A stretch of DNA of 7,047 nt from an uncultured Clostridia bacterium (GCA_946409885.1 CAMJYF010000094.1:1-7047), one strand, 5' to 3'; shown: positions 1 through 5,938, counted from the stretch's first letter. A program made the numbers and translations. Notes: generated by a model not told the origin, from the sequence alone.

Positions 1-1801
1 TTACCATGGGGTCGTCGCGGTATTGGTCGGCGATGAGGAAGTCGTATTCCTCGTTCCACAGGGGGATGAAATTCAGCCCGTAGATCTTCGCGGCGGAGAG
101 GATGCCCATGCCCGCGTCCGCGTTGCCGGCGGCCACGGTGGCGGCCACCGCCGTGTGGGTGAATTTCTCGTTGGCGTAGCCGTTGATGGCGGCGGGGGAG
201 AGGCCCTCTTGTTGCAGCAGGTAGTCCAGCAGCACCCTTGTGCCAGCGCCGCGCTGGCGGTTCACGTACCGGCAGCGGGTCAGGTCGCCCACGCCCTGTA
301 TGCCCAGCGGGTTGCCGGGGGCTACCATCAGCCCCTGCACGCGGCCCACGCCCTTTTGCAGCGCGGCGCCGCCCGCGGGAAAGTATTTTTTCACGTAGGC
401 TTCGTTGTATACGCCGGTGGCTTCGTCCAGCAGGTGGCAGGCCCCCATGTGCGCCTGCCCGGCGGCCACGGCCCGCAGCGCGCCCATGCTGCCCACGTGG
501 GAGGAGACCACCGTAAAGCCCAGCCCCCGGCGGTTCACCTCGTCGGCGACTTCGTCGATCAGGGGGTCGTGGCTGCCGGTGATCACCAGCGTGTTTTCCG
601 TCTCCCGCCGGGGCCGCAGCAGCGATACCGTCACGGTCTCGCCCGCCTCAAACCCTTCGCTGTTCTGGGGGACCCGCAGCACGCCGCCCGCCTTGGTCAC
701 GCTGGTGACCACGCCCGCGCCACGGGGCAGCGGCACAGCGTAGCACACGCCGCCCACCGTGCCCAGCGTCACCCGGACGAACTCCTCGTATTTCAGGGAG
801 GAGACCACCCGCCGGGTCAGCACCGCCGGGGCGGTTGCCGGCACCGCTTCCGTTCTGCCGTAGTACGCGTCGCACAGGGGCCGCGCCAGCTGTTCCATCA
901 CCACCATGGCGGAGACGGGGTAGCCGGGCAGACCGAGCAGGGGCTTGCCGTCCAGCAGCCCCAGCACGGCGGGCTTGCCGGGCCGGATGGCCACGCCGTG
1001 GAACAGCACCTGCCCCAGCTGGGCGCAGACGACGGCGGTGTAGTCGTCCCGCCCGGCGGAGGAGCCCGCCAGCACCAGCACCGCGTCGCACCCGGCGGCG
1101 GCCGTTTGTATGGCCTGCCGCAGCAGGGCCTTGTCGTCCTTTACGATGGGGTACACCTTCGCGTCCGCGTCCCACTCGGCCAGCTGCGCGGCAAAGATGG
1201 TGGAGTTGAACTCGATGATCTCCCCCGGCGCGGGATGGGCGGTGGGGGAGACGATCTCATCCCCGGTGGGGATGATCCCGAACAGGGGACGCTTTTTTAC
1301 GGCAACCTCCGTTACGCCGCCCGCCAAAAAGGCTCCGGCCAGCGCGGGGGTGATTCTGGTGCCGGTGGGGGCGATCATGTCGCCCATGCACAGGTCCTCG
1401 CCCACCTGCCGCACGTGCTGCCACGGGGGCACGGCGGCCAGCAGACGGATGCTGCCGTCCGCGTCCTCCCGCACGTCCTCGATCATAATCACCGCGTCCG
1501 TGCCCTCCGGCAGGGGATCGCCGGTATCCACCACCGTGTAGTCGGCTTTGGTCAGGGTGATGGGCCGCTGCTCCGAGGCGCCGAATGTCTTTGCCGCCGC
1601 CACGGCCACGCCGTCCATGGCGCTGGCGTTGTAGTGGGGGGCGCTGATGACCGCGTACACCGCCCGGGCGGTGACCCGCCCGGCGGAACGCGCCGTGGGG
1701 ACCGTTTCCGTCCCCGCCGCAAACCCCGCCGCCGCGGCGGCGGAAAGAAAAGCCGCTTTCGCCTCAGCCAGAGGCGTGTTATTCAGATAGTTGTGTTTCA
1801 T
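1..1801 (-). CDS. MoeA-PBP fusion molybdopterin molybdenumtransferase, 3' end cut by window edge
   Basis: The first 600 codons are visible; the stop lies beyond base 1. Residues about 1-400 are a MoeA fold, the enzyme that inserts molybdate or tungstate into adenylylated molybdopterin in the cytoplasm. Visible motifs are SAMDGVA (60-66), VGEDLCMGD (133-141), PTGDEI (178-183), AGSSAGRDDYT (245-255), RPGKPAVLG (273-281) and LGLPGYPVSA (289-298). Residues about 405-600 are a periplasmic-binding-protein-like domain without a signal peptide, so cytoplasmic: HDPLIDEVAD (411-420), a G-S-M-G-A-L-R-A-V-A stretch (437-446), NRQRGAGTR (514-522) and a final VAAGNADAGMGI (556-567). This matches the known MoeA plus PBP-like (LysR substrate-binding type) fusion family, usually about 640 residues, so roughly 40 are missing here. 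The ATG at 1801 follows a GAGG ribosome site at 1815-1812 with 10-base spacing. It lies 44 bases behind moeA on the same strand, presumably one operon. The role of the PBP domain is not established; binding the oxyanion or the cofactor is an inference. Confidence 0.93.
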   Translation of the reverse strand, partial: MKHNYLNNTPLAEAKAAFLSAAAAAGFAAGTETVPTARSAGRVTARAVYAVISAPHYNASAMDGVAVAAAKTFGASEQRPITLTKADYTVVDTGDPLPEGTDAVIMIEDVREDADGSIRLLAAVPPWQHVRQVGEDLCMGDMIAPTGTRITPALAGAFLAGGVTEVAVKKRPLFGIIPTGDEIVSPTAHPAPGEIIEFNSTIFAAQLAEWDADAKVYPIVKDDKALLRQAIQTAAAGCDAVLVLAGSSAGRDDYTAVVCAQLGQVLFHGVAIRPGKPAVLGLLDGKPLLGLPGYPVSAMVVMEQLARPLCDAYYGRTEAVPATAPAVLTRRVVSSLKYEEFVRVTLGTVGGVCYAVPLPRGAGVVTSVTKAGGVLRVPQNSEGFEAGETVTVSLLRPRRETENTLVITGSHDPLIDEVADEVNRRGLGFTVVSSHVGSMGALRAVAAGQAHMGACHLLDEATGVYNEAYVKKYFPAGGAALQKGVGRVQGLMVAPGNPLGIQGVGDLTRCRYVNRQRGAGTRVLLDYLLQQEGLSPAAINGYANEKFTHTAVAATVAAGNADAGMGILSAAKIYGLNFIPLWNEEYDFLIADQYRDDPMV

Positions 1802-1815
1802 TTTATGGGATCCTC

Positions 1816-1839
1816 ATGATTTTTGACGACTGACGACTG
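1816..1839 (-). repeat. Solitary end-copy of the MITE-like repeat between the two moeA genes
   Basis: On the minus strand this reads CAGTCGTCAGTCGTCA, then A-rich and AATCAT. It matches the arm and first core bases of the 150-bp element (CAGTCGTCAG, then AAAGAATCAT) with a few bases missing in the middle. It fills the space between the moeA stop and the ribosome site of the fusion gene. No second arm is near, so it is either a degenerate remnant or an independent short repeat of the same family. Confidence 0.55.
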
Positions 1840-1854
1840 TTCTTATCAGAACAG
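1837..1854 (-). repeat. Small hairpin spanning the moeA stop codon
   Basis: CTGTTCT-GATA-AGAACAG on the minus strand is a perfect 7-bp stem with a 4-base loop. It contains the moeA TGA (1848-1846) and runs into the first bases of the solitary repeat. No U-tract follows, so it is not a standard terminator. It may shape translation or message stability between the two moeA genes, or be incidental. Confidence 0.4.
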
Positions 1855-3042
1855 ATAAACGATAACCGTCTCCCCTTGGCGCAGGCCCTCGCGGTCGCGG
1901 TCTATGCGGAGGTAGCCGTCGGCGGCGGAGAGCTGGGAGACGACGCCGGATTTGCCGTAGACGGGCGTCGCCTGGCCGTTTTGCAGGGAGACGCAGAGGT
2001 ATTCCTCCCGCCCGTGGTTGGAGGAGACGTTTTCGGTGAGCGCCGCCGTCACCGCGGGACGGGGCAGGGGCGCGCCGGAGAGGACCTCGATGCAGGGCCG
2101 CACCAGTACGTCCGTGACGAAATAGCAGGCGGCCGGGTGGCCGGGCAGGCCGAACACGGGCGTTTTGCCGATTTTGCCGATCACCGTGGGCTTGCCGGGC
2201 TTCATGGCCACGCCGTGGGACTTTACCTCCCCCAGCGCGGCGATCACCCTGGCGGTCAGGTCCTTTTCCCCCGCGCTGGAACCGCCCGACAGCAGCGCCA
2301 GGTCGTTTTCCGCCGCCGCCCTTTGCAGTGCCGCCGTCAGGGCGGCCTCCTCGTCGGGGACGATGCCGTACCGACGGGTCTCGCAGCCGTGGGCGCGGCA
2401 GAGGGCCTCCAGCAGGTGGGCGTTCACGTCCCGCACCTTGCCGGGGGCCACGGGGGCCTCCGCCGGAACGATCTCGTTGCCGGTGGAGAGGATGCCCACC
2501 CGCGGCCGGGCCAAAACCTCGCACTCCGTGACGCCGGCGGCGGCCAGCACGCCCACGTCGGCGGGGGTCAGGCGGGTACCGGCGGGGAAGAGCGCCGCCC
2601 CCGCCCGGGCGTCGTCGCCCGAGCGCACCACGTTTTCCCAGGGGCTGACGGCCCGGTAGACCAGGCAGGTATCAAAATCGAAATCCAGGTATTCCACCGG
2701 CGCCACCGCGTCCGCCCCGGCGGGCAGCATGCCCCCGGTGGGGATTTTGACGCATTCGCCGCGACGGATCGGCTTTGCCGCCGCTTCGCCCATCAGGATC
2801 TCGCCGGTCACGGTCAGGTCGGCGGGGGCGGCCTCCCCCGCGCCGAACACGTCCGCCGCCGCCACGGCCACGCCGTCCATGGTGGAACGGGCAAAGCCGG
2901 GGATCTCCTCCGGGCAGCGGACGGCCTCCGCCGTCACCCGGCCGGGCAGCGCGGCAAGGGGCAGACGCTCCGCGCGTGCGACGCGCCGGGCCAGGGTTTC
3001 AGATAGAGTGACAGCGTTTTCTACGCTGATGACGTTGAGCAT
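1846..3042 (-). CDS. moeA: Molybdopterin molybdenumtransferase MoeA (stand-alone)
   Basis: A complete 398-residue MoeA, the usual family length. In the family this enzyme hydrolyses adenylyl-molybdopterin made by MogA and places molybdate or tungstate on the dithiolene. Visible motifs: STMDGVA (53-59), whose Asp56 corresponds to the conserved catalytic-loop aspartate; the SGDDA loop (141-145); STGNEI (186-191); GGSSAGEKD (253-261); MKPGKP (280-285); and FGLPGHPAA (297-305). A C-terminal beta domain with conserved spacing (about 325-398) closes the protein. The ATG at 3042 is preceded by GAGG at 3054-3051 with 8-base spacing, which decides the start. It shares only the core motifs with the MoeA part of the downstream fusion and lacks the PBP domain, so the two are paralogues and not a recent duplication. 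It lies behind tupC, separated by 246 bases that contain a MITE-like element, so it may have its own promoter, although none is convincing by eye. Metal specificity cannot be read from the sequence. Confidence 0.96.
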   Translation of the reverse strand: MLNVISVENAVTLSETLARRVARAERLPLAALPGRVTAEAVRCPEEIPGFARSTMDGVAVAAADVFGAGEAAPADLTVTGEILMGEAAAKPIRRGECVKIPTGGMLPAGADAVAPVEYLDFDFDTCLVYRAVSPWENVVRSGDDARAGAALFPAGTRLTPADVGVLAAAGVTECEVLARPRVGILSTGNEIVPAEAPVAPGKVRDVNAHLLEALCRAHGCETRRYGIVPDEEAALTAALQRAAAENDLALLSGGSSAGEKDLTARVIAALGEVKSHGVAMKPGKPTVIGKIGKTPVFGLPGHPAACYFVTDVLVRPCIEVLSGAPLPRPAVTAALTENVSSNHGREEYLCVSLQNGQATPVYGKSGVVSQLSAADGYLRIDRDREGLRQGETVIVYLF

Positions 3043-3096
3043 GGTAATGACCTCGTTCTGTTACAGGAAAGCAAAAGGTTCACAAGGGATGATAAT
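3043..3096 (-). other. Short moeA leader without a clear promoter
   Basis: Between the MITE-like element and moeA this stretch holds only the GAGG ribosome site (3054-3051). I looked for sigma-A boxes here and in the element on the minus strand and found none at good spacing. moeA is therefore probably read through from tupC, or the promoter is weak. Confidence 0.4.
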
Positions 3097-3246
3097 CAGT
3101 CGTCAGCAGTCAGTCGTCAGAAATAAACAAGAGCAGAGAAACGGATGCCAACAAAATGCCAATCCTATTCAAAACAAGGGGAAACGTCGATTGGTTACCG
3201 TTGATTTGACGGATGATTCTTTCTGACGACTGACTACTGACGACTG
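3097..3246. mobile_element. 150-bp MITE-like element with 27-bp inverted ends
   Basis: The left arm (3097-3123) and right arm (3220-3246) are reverse complements at 26 of 27 positions; the one mismatch is C3107 against A3236. Each arm is built of two CAGTCGTCAG units joined by CAGT or TAGT. The 96-base core (3124-3219) is AT-richer than the surrounding genes and has no credible coding sequence. No target-site duplication is visible outside the arms. It fills most of the 246-base tupC-moeA gap. It may be a non-autonomous mobile element or a dispersed intergenic repeat; as RNA from the tup transcript it would form a long hairpin. Confidence 0.65.
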
Positions 3247-3288
3247 GTGCCCCATTCTGATCCGGTCACCGCGCACGGCGGCAAACCG

Positions 3289-3948
3289 TCATCCCTTCCA
3301 CAGGGCGAAAAACGCTTTGCCGAAGTCGCTCTCCGGCGTTCTGAACTGCTCTTTGCCGCCGTATTCCACCACGCGGCCCCCGTCCAGCAGCAATATCTTG
3401 TTGGCGATATCGAAGGCCTGTTTGGGCAGGTGGGTGGAAAACAGCAGCGTTTTGCCGGTCGCTTCGCATTCCTCCCGCAGCGCGCGGGAAAGGTACTCCC
3501 CGGTCTGCAGGTCGGCGGCGCTGAGGGGCTCGTCCAGCAGCAGCAGGCGGCAGCCGCCCGCCAGCATCCGCGCCAGAAACACCCGCTGCTGTTCCCCGCC
3601 GGAAAGGGCGGTCATTTTCTTTTTATAAAGCTGCTCCAGCCGGCATTTTTGCAGCAGCGGGGTCAGGTCCTTCGGCGCGCCGGGCGCGATACGGATGTTG
3701 TACTCCGCCGTGCCCCGGAAGGCGTAGGGGGACTGGGGCTGATAGCTGACGGCCTCCTTGGGGAAATCGCAGATGATCTCCCCCTCGTCCGGGGCCAACT
3801 GCCCGGCCAGCAGCCGCAGCAGTGTGGATTTGCCGGAGCCGTTCAGCCCGATCAGGGCCACCCGGTCGCCGTCTTCCACGGTCAGGTCATCAACGGACAG
3901 GGTAAAATCCGTGGCGAAGGATTTTTTCAGGTGTTGGATGCGGATCAT
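3289..3948 (-). CDS. tupC: Tungstate ABC transporter ATP-binding protein TupC
   Basis: A 219-residue ABC ATPase that powers the transporter at the inner face of the membrane. Walker A is GLNGSGKST (34-42), Q-loop region SYQPQSP (68-74), signature LSGGEQQR (115-122), Walker B RLLLLDEP (134-141), and switch histidine in FSTHLP (170-175). The protein is short and ends soon after the H-loop domain; it has no C-terminal TOBE-type oxyanion domain of the kind ModC carries, which fits TupC and not ModC. The start is taken at 3948, where its ATG overlaps the tupB stop (ATGA, 3948-3945). This is classic translational coupling, and the protein opens MIRIQHLKKSF as ABC ATPases do. An open frame continues upstream of this start, but only as an out-of-frame shadow of tupB. 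ABC assignment is secure; tungstate specificity comes from the tupA and tupB neighbours. Confidence 0.95.
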   Translation of the reverse strand: MIRIQHLKKSFATDFTLSVDDLTVEDGDRVALIGLNGSGKSTLLRLLAGQLAPDEGEIICDFPKEAVSYQPQSPYAFRGTAEYNIRIAPGAPKDLTPLLQKCRLEQLYKKKMTALSGGEQQRVFLARMLAGGCRLLLLDEPLSAADLQTGEYLSRALREECEATGKTLLFSTHLPKQAFDIANKILLLDGGRVVEYGGKEQFRTPESDFGKAFFALWKG

Positions 3949-4625
3949 TTCAGCTTCTCCCGCAGCGAATACGCCGGCACGTTGACCAGCAGCGCCAGCC
4001 CCATCAGCAGAATGCCCAGCGCCAGCGCCTTGGTAAAATCGCCCTTGTTGGCCTCCAGCAGAATGGCGGTGGTCATAACTCTTGTTTTGAACTGGATGTT
4101 GCCGCCCACCAGCGATACGGCTCCCACCTCCGCGATGGACCGGCCGAAGCCCATCAGCGCCACGCTGACGAACTGGCCGGCGCATTCCCGCAGCAGCAAA
4201 AGGGTCTGGCGGTATTTCGGGAGCCCCAGCCCCATGGCGGTCTCCCGCAGCAGGGCGGCCCGCTCCTCCGCCGCGGCGGCGCAAAGGCCCGTGACCACCG
4301 GCGTAATCAGCAGCACCTGCGCAATGACCATCACGGGGACGGAAAACAGCAGGTGGAACCGCCCGAAGGGACCGATGGAGCGGAACAGGATGAACACGAT
4401 CAGCCCCGCCAGCACCGGCGGCAGGCCCATCAGCGTGTTGGTGAGCCGCAGCAGCGCCCCCTTGCCGGGAAAGCGGTTTTTGCCGATCATAACGCCCAGG
4501 GGGATACCCAGCAGCGCGGATATCCCCGTGGAAAAAACGGACATGACGAGCGTGGTGGCAATGATCTGCCACAGCTCTTTATCGCCGCCGAAAATCAGCC
4601 CGGCGGCCTCTTTGATTGTTTCCAT
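3945..4625 (-). CDS. tupB: Tungstate ABC transporter permease TupB
   Basis: A 226-residue hydrophobic permease with about five membrane segments (approximately 20-48, 64-82, 92-118, 150-172 and 198-217). The cytoplasmic EAA-type coupling loop that contacts the ATPase is seen around 128-165 (E-T-A-M-G-L-G-L-P-K, then F-G-R-S-I-A-E-V-G-A). The opening segment (A-G-L-I-F-G-G-D) and the N-R-F-P-G-K turn (50-55) are typical of TupB, which forms the channel as a homodimer. No Shine-Dalgarno sequence can be seen in front of the ATG at 4625: the preceding bases are a T-run and GAATC. Translation may depend on a leaderless or weak start or on coupling from upstream. It is separated from tupA by 103 bases holding a terminator-like hairpin and a 10-bp direct repeat, and its stop overlaps the tupC start by four bases. 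Molybdate permeases of the ModB/WtpB type are related, but the tupA neighbour favours TupB. Confidence 0.93.
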   Translation of the reverse strand: METIKEAAGLIFGGDKELWQIIATTLVMSVFSTGISALLGIPLGVMIGKNRFPGKGALLRLTNTLMGLPPVLAGLIVFILFRSIGPFGRFHLLFSVPVMVIAQVLLITPVVTGLCAAAAEERAALLRETAMGLGLPKYRQTLLLLRECAGQFVSVALMGFGRSIAEVGAVSLVGGNIQFKTRVMTTAILLEANKGDFTKALALGILLMGLALLVNVPAYSLREKLK

Positions 4626-4636
4626 GATTCAAAAAA

Positions 4637-4664
4637 CGGCATTTTGATATAAATCGGCATTTTG
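4637..4664 (-). repeat. 10-bp direct repeat in front of tupB
   Basis: On the minus strand CAAAATGCCG occurs at 4664-4655 and again at 4646-4637, an 18-base period, separated by ATTTATAT. The stretch is AT-rich and lies between the terminator hairpin and the tupB start. It could be a paired protein site or part of a weak secondary promoter (TTTACA at 4670-4665 with CAAAAT at 4646-4641, 18-base spacing). It could also be chance. Confidence 0.45.
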
Positions 4665-4674
4665 TGTAAACCTT

Positions 4675-4714
4675 AAAAACAGCCGCTGCGAACCGGAAAT
4701 GCCGCAGCGGCTGT
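4675..4714 (-). terminator. Intrinsic terminator-like hairpin between tupA and tupB
   Basis: On the minus strand a perfect 12-bp stem, ACAGCCGCTGCG (4714-4703) with CGCAGCGGCTGT (4690-4679), encloses a 12-base loop and is followed by TTTT (4678-4675). It starts 14 bases after the tupA stop. As tupB and tupC must be expressed for transport, it most likely acts as a partial terminator or a 3' stabilising hairpin that makes more TupA than TupBC. This is common for binding-protein genes. Confidence 0.8.
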
Positions 4715-4728
4715 GGGGGGGCGCGTGA

Positions 4729-5673
4729 TTATTTGTCCAGCAGGAAGAACAGGGGCTCGCCGTATTCGGCCACGCCGTACTCCGCGATCAGCGCGGCGGC
4801 CTCGTCGGAAAGCAGCCACTCGATCAGGGCGTTGGCGCCTTCGGTGTTGATGGCGACGTCCGTATCCGCAAAGGCGGCGGCGTTGGGATTCACACCCAGC
4901 AGGGAATAGGTGTTCTTCATATCCTCGGCCTCTTCCTTCAGGATGGTCAGGTTGGGAAGGCTGTCCTTCATGGAAAGGTAGGTGGCCTTGTCGGTGAGGG
5001 TATAGGCGCTCATCTCATTGGCCTTGGTCAGGGTGTCGCCCATGCCGGAGCCCAGGGAGGAATACCAGCTTTCCCCGGTGGGGTCAAGCCCGGCCGCTTC
5101 CCAGATGCCGGTCTCTTTATTGTGGGTGCCGGAGTTGTCGCCGCGGGAGGCGAAGCCGGCTTCCGCGTTGGCGATGGCGGCAAAGCAGTCGGCGGCGCTC
5201 TCCAGATCCTTAATACCGGCGGGGTCGTCGGCAGGACCGACGATCACAAAGTAGTTGTACATAAAGGAAAGACGCTCGGTGGAGGCGTAGCCCTCCTCGA
5301 TGAAGGCCTCCTCCTGCTTTTTGGAGTGGACCAGCAGCAGATCCGCGTCGCCGGATTTGGCGTAGCCGATGGCAACGCCGGTGCCGGCGGAGGCGACCTC
5401 TACTTTGTAGCCGGTCTTCGCCTCAAAGGCGGGCAGCAGATAGGGCAGCAGGCCGGAATCGTTCACGGAGGTGGTGGTGGCCATGCGGATCACCGCGTTT
5501 TCGGGGGCGGGCACCGCCGCGTCCGGGGTGGCGGCCGCCGTGGTGGTGATACCGTCAATTCCGGTGGTCTCATCCGTGGCGGGGGCGGCGTCGTCGGTCT
5601 TGCCGCCGCCCGCGCAGGCGGCAAAGCTGCACACGATGGCAAGCGTCAGTAACAGGGCAAACAGTTTTTTCAT
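4729..5673 (-). CDS. tupA: Tungstate-binding lipoprotein TupA
   Basis: A 314-residue extracytoplasmic solute-binding protein that captures the oxyanion and delivers it to TupBC. The N-terminus is a lipoprotein signal: MKK, hydrophobic core (4-16), then a lipobox FAAC with Cys20 as the predicted lipidated residue. A low-complexity Ala/Thr/Asp/Pro linker (about 21-60) tethers it to the membrane. The mature domain starts with the TupA signature ATTTSVNDSGLL (65-76), followed by SAGTGVAIGYAKSGDADLLLVHS (in the range 95-117), SRGDNSGTH (176-184) and YTLTDKATY (224-232). TTTS and SRGDxSGTH are the anion-binding loops known in TupA and separate it from ModA and WtpA. The ATG at 5673 follows a strong AAAGGAG site (5688-5682) with 8-base spacing. 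It is first gene of its transcription unit, behind a good promoter and a Moco/Tuco-type structured leader. Tungstate is the likely substrate by family; molybdate cannot be excluded. Confidence 0.95.
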   Translation of the reverse strand: MKKLFALLLTLAIVCSFAACAGGGKTDDAAPATDETTGIDGITTTAAATPDAAVPAPENAVIRMATTTSVNDSGLLPYLLPAFEAKTGYKVEVASAGTGVAIGYAKSGDADLLLVHSKKQEEAFIEEGYASTERLSFMYNYFVIVGPADDPAGIKDLESAADCFAAIANAEAGFASRGDNSGTHNKETGIWEAAGLDPTGESWYSSLGSGMGDTLTKANEMSAYTLTDKATYLSMKDSLPNLTILKEEAEDMKNTYSLLGVNPNAAAFADTDVAINTEGANALIEWLLSDEAAALIAEYGVAEYGEPLFFLLDK

Positions 5674-5692
5674 AATCCATACTCCTTTTCAA

Positions 5693-5793
5693 ACACGGAA
5701 GGCAAAGCCGTTTCCCGCTTTCCCCTTTGGCCGTCGGCAGAGCCGGTGATATTGCGGCCACGTCCGGATCTCCCTGCGGCGGCTGCGCCGTGT
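5693..5793 (-). promoter_or_regulatory. Structured 5' leader of tupA, candidate Moco/Tuco-family riboswitch
   Basis: Read on the minus strand, the tupA leader folds by eye into a closed multi-helix domain. The outer stem is ACACGG (5793-5788) with CCGUGU (5698-5693). It continues as CGCAGCCG (5787-5780) with CGGCUUUG (5710-5703), seven of eight pairs including one G-U, after a CCUU bulge. Next is CCGC (5779-5776) with GCGG (5718-5715), opposite a GAAA bulge. An inner arm is UGGCCG (5760-5755) with CGGCCA (5733-5728), capped by CGGC-UCU-GCCG (5745-5735). Unpaired purine-rich stretches AGGGAGA and AAGGGGAAA lie in the centre. The Moco RNA family is known upstream of molybdate and tungstate transport and cofactor genes, and this placement, size and motif style fit it. 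The tupA ribosome site starts five bases past the outer stem, and there is no U-tract, so control of translation is the likely mode. The fold is well supported; the class is my recollection of the consensus, not an alignment. Confidence 0.7.
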
Positions 5794-5830
5794 AGGAAAA
5801 ACGGATCGGACATGAATTATAAACAATGCC

Positions 5831-5859
5831 ATCATAGCACTTTCCCCTTTTTTTGTAAA
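5831..5859 (-). promoter_or_regulatory. Sigma-A-type promoter of the tup operon
   Basis: On the minus strand a -35 box TTTACA (5859-5854) and a -10 box TATGAT (5836-5831) are separated by exactly 17 bases, and the -10 is extended by an upstream TG-C. Transcription would start near 5824, giving a leader of about 150 bases that contains the whole structured RNA before tupA. The -35 box abuts a 14-bp palindrome. Confidence 0.75.
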
Positions 5860-5860
5860 G

Positions 5861-5874
5861 TAACAATATTGTTA
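5861..5874. promoter_or_regulatory. 14-bp perfect palindrome between divergent promoters, candidate operator
   Basis: TAACAATATTGTTA is perfectly self-complementary. It occupies the gap between the two divergent -35 boxes (5854-5859 and 5875-5880), so one bound dimer would affect both the tup operon and mog. It does not match the E. coli ModE box as I know it, and no regulator gene is in the window, so the binding protein is unknown. Confidence 0.55.
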
Positions 5875-5903
5875 TTGAAAAGAAACAGTAAATGTGATAA
5901 GAT
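5875..5903 (+). promoter_or_regulatory. Sigma-A-type promoter of mog
   Basis: On the plus strand a -35 box TTGAAA (5875-5880) lies 17 bases before a -10 box TAAGAT (5898-5903), which is extended by TGA. The start of transcription would be near 5910, about 30 bases before the mog ATG, too short a leader for a riboswitch. A TAAAAT at 5903-5908 is an alternative -10 but has no partner at good spacing. The -35 box directly abuts the palindrome at 5861-5874. Confidence 0.6.
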
Positions 5904-5938
5904 AAAATAAATAAGTGTGACGAAAGGCAGGCGGCGGT

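Noticed and set aside
23..1819. A 598-codon open frame on the plus strand
   Set aside because: It is antisense to the MoeA-PBP gene. Its translation is His/Gly/Arg-rich without any recognisable motif, as expected from the complement of GC-rich coding DNA, while the minus frame carries all MoeA motifs.
1876..3006. A 376-codon open frame on the plus strand
   Set aside because: It is a shadow of moeA, low in complexity and without domains; the opposite strand encodes a full-length MoeA.
3097..3246. The repeated CAGTCGTCAG units as a small CRISPR array
   Set aside because: Units are inverted, only about 10 bases long and not regularly spaced by unique spacers; the structure is an inverted-end element.
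3085..3258. A target-site duplication around the 150-bp element
   Set aside because: The bases outside the left arm (GATAAT) and right arm (GTGCCC) do not match in any short register, so no duplication can be claimed.
3247..3288. A terminator after tupC
   Set aside because: Only a small CCG/CGG pairing can be formed and no U-tract follows on the minus strand.
3949..4572. An upstream extension of tupC to a 427-residue protein
   Set aside because: The extension is the tupB sequence read in another frame. The true start is the ATG overlapping the tupB stop at 3948.
3247..4647. A 466-codon open frame on the plus strand over tupC and tupB
   Set aside because: It is antisense to two well-supported transporter genes. 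Its composition changes abruptly to Ser/Pro-rich where tupB lies opposite, which shows it is a shadow.
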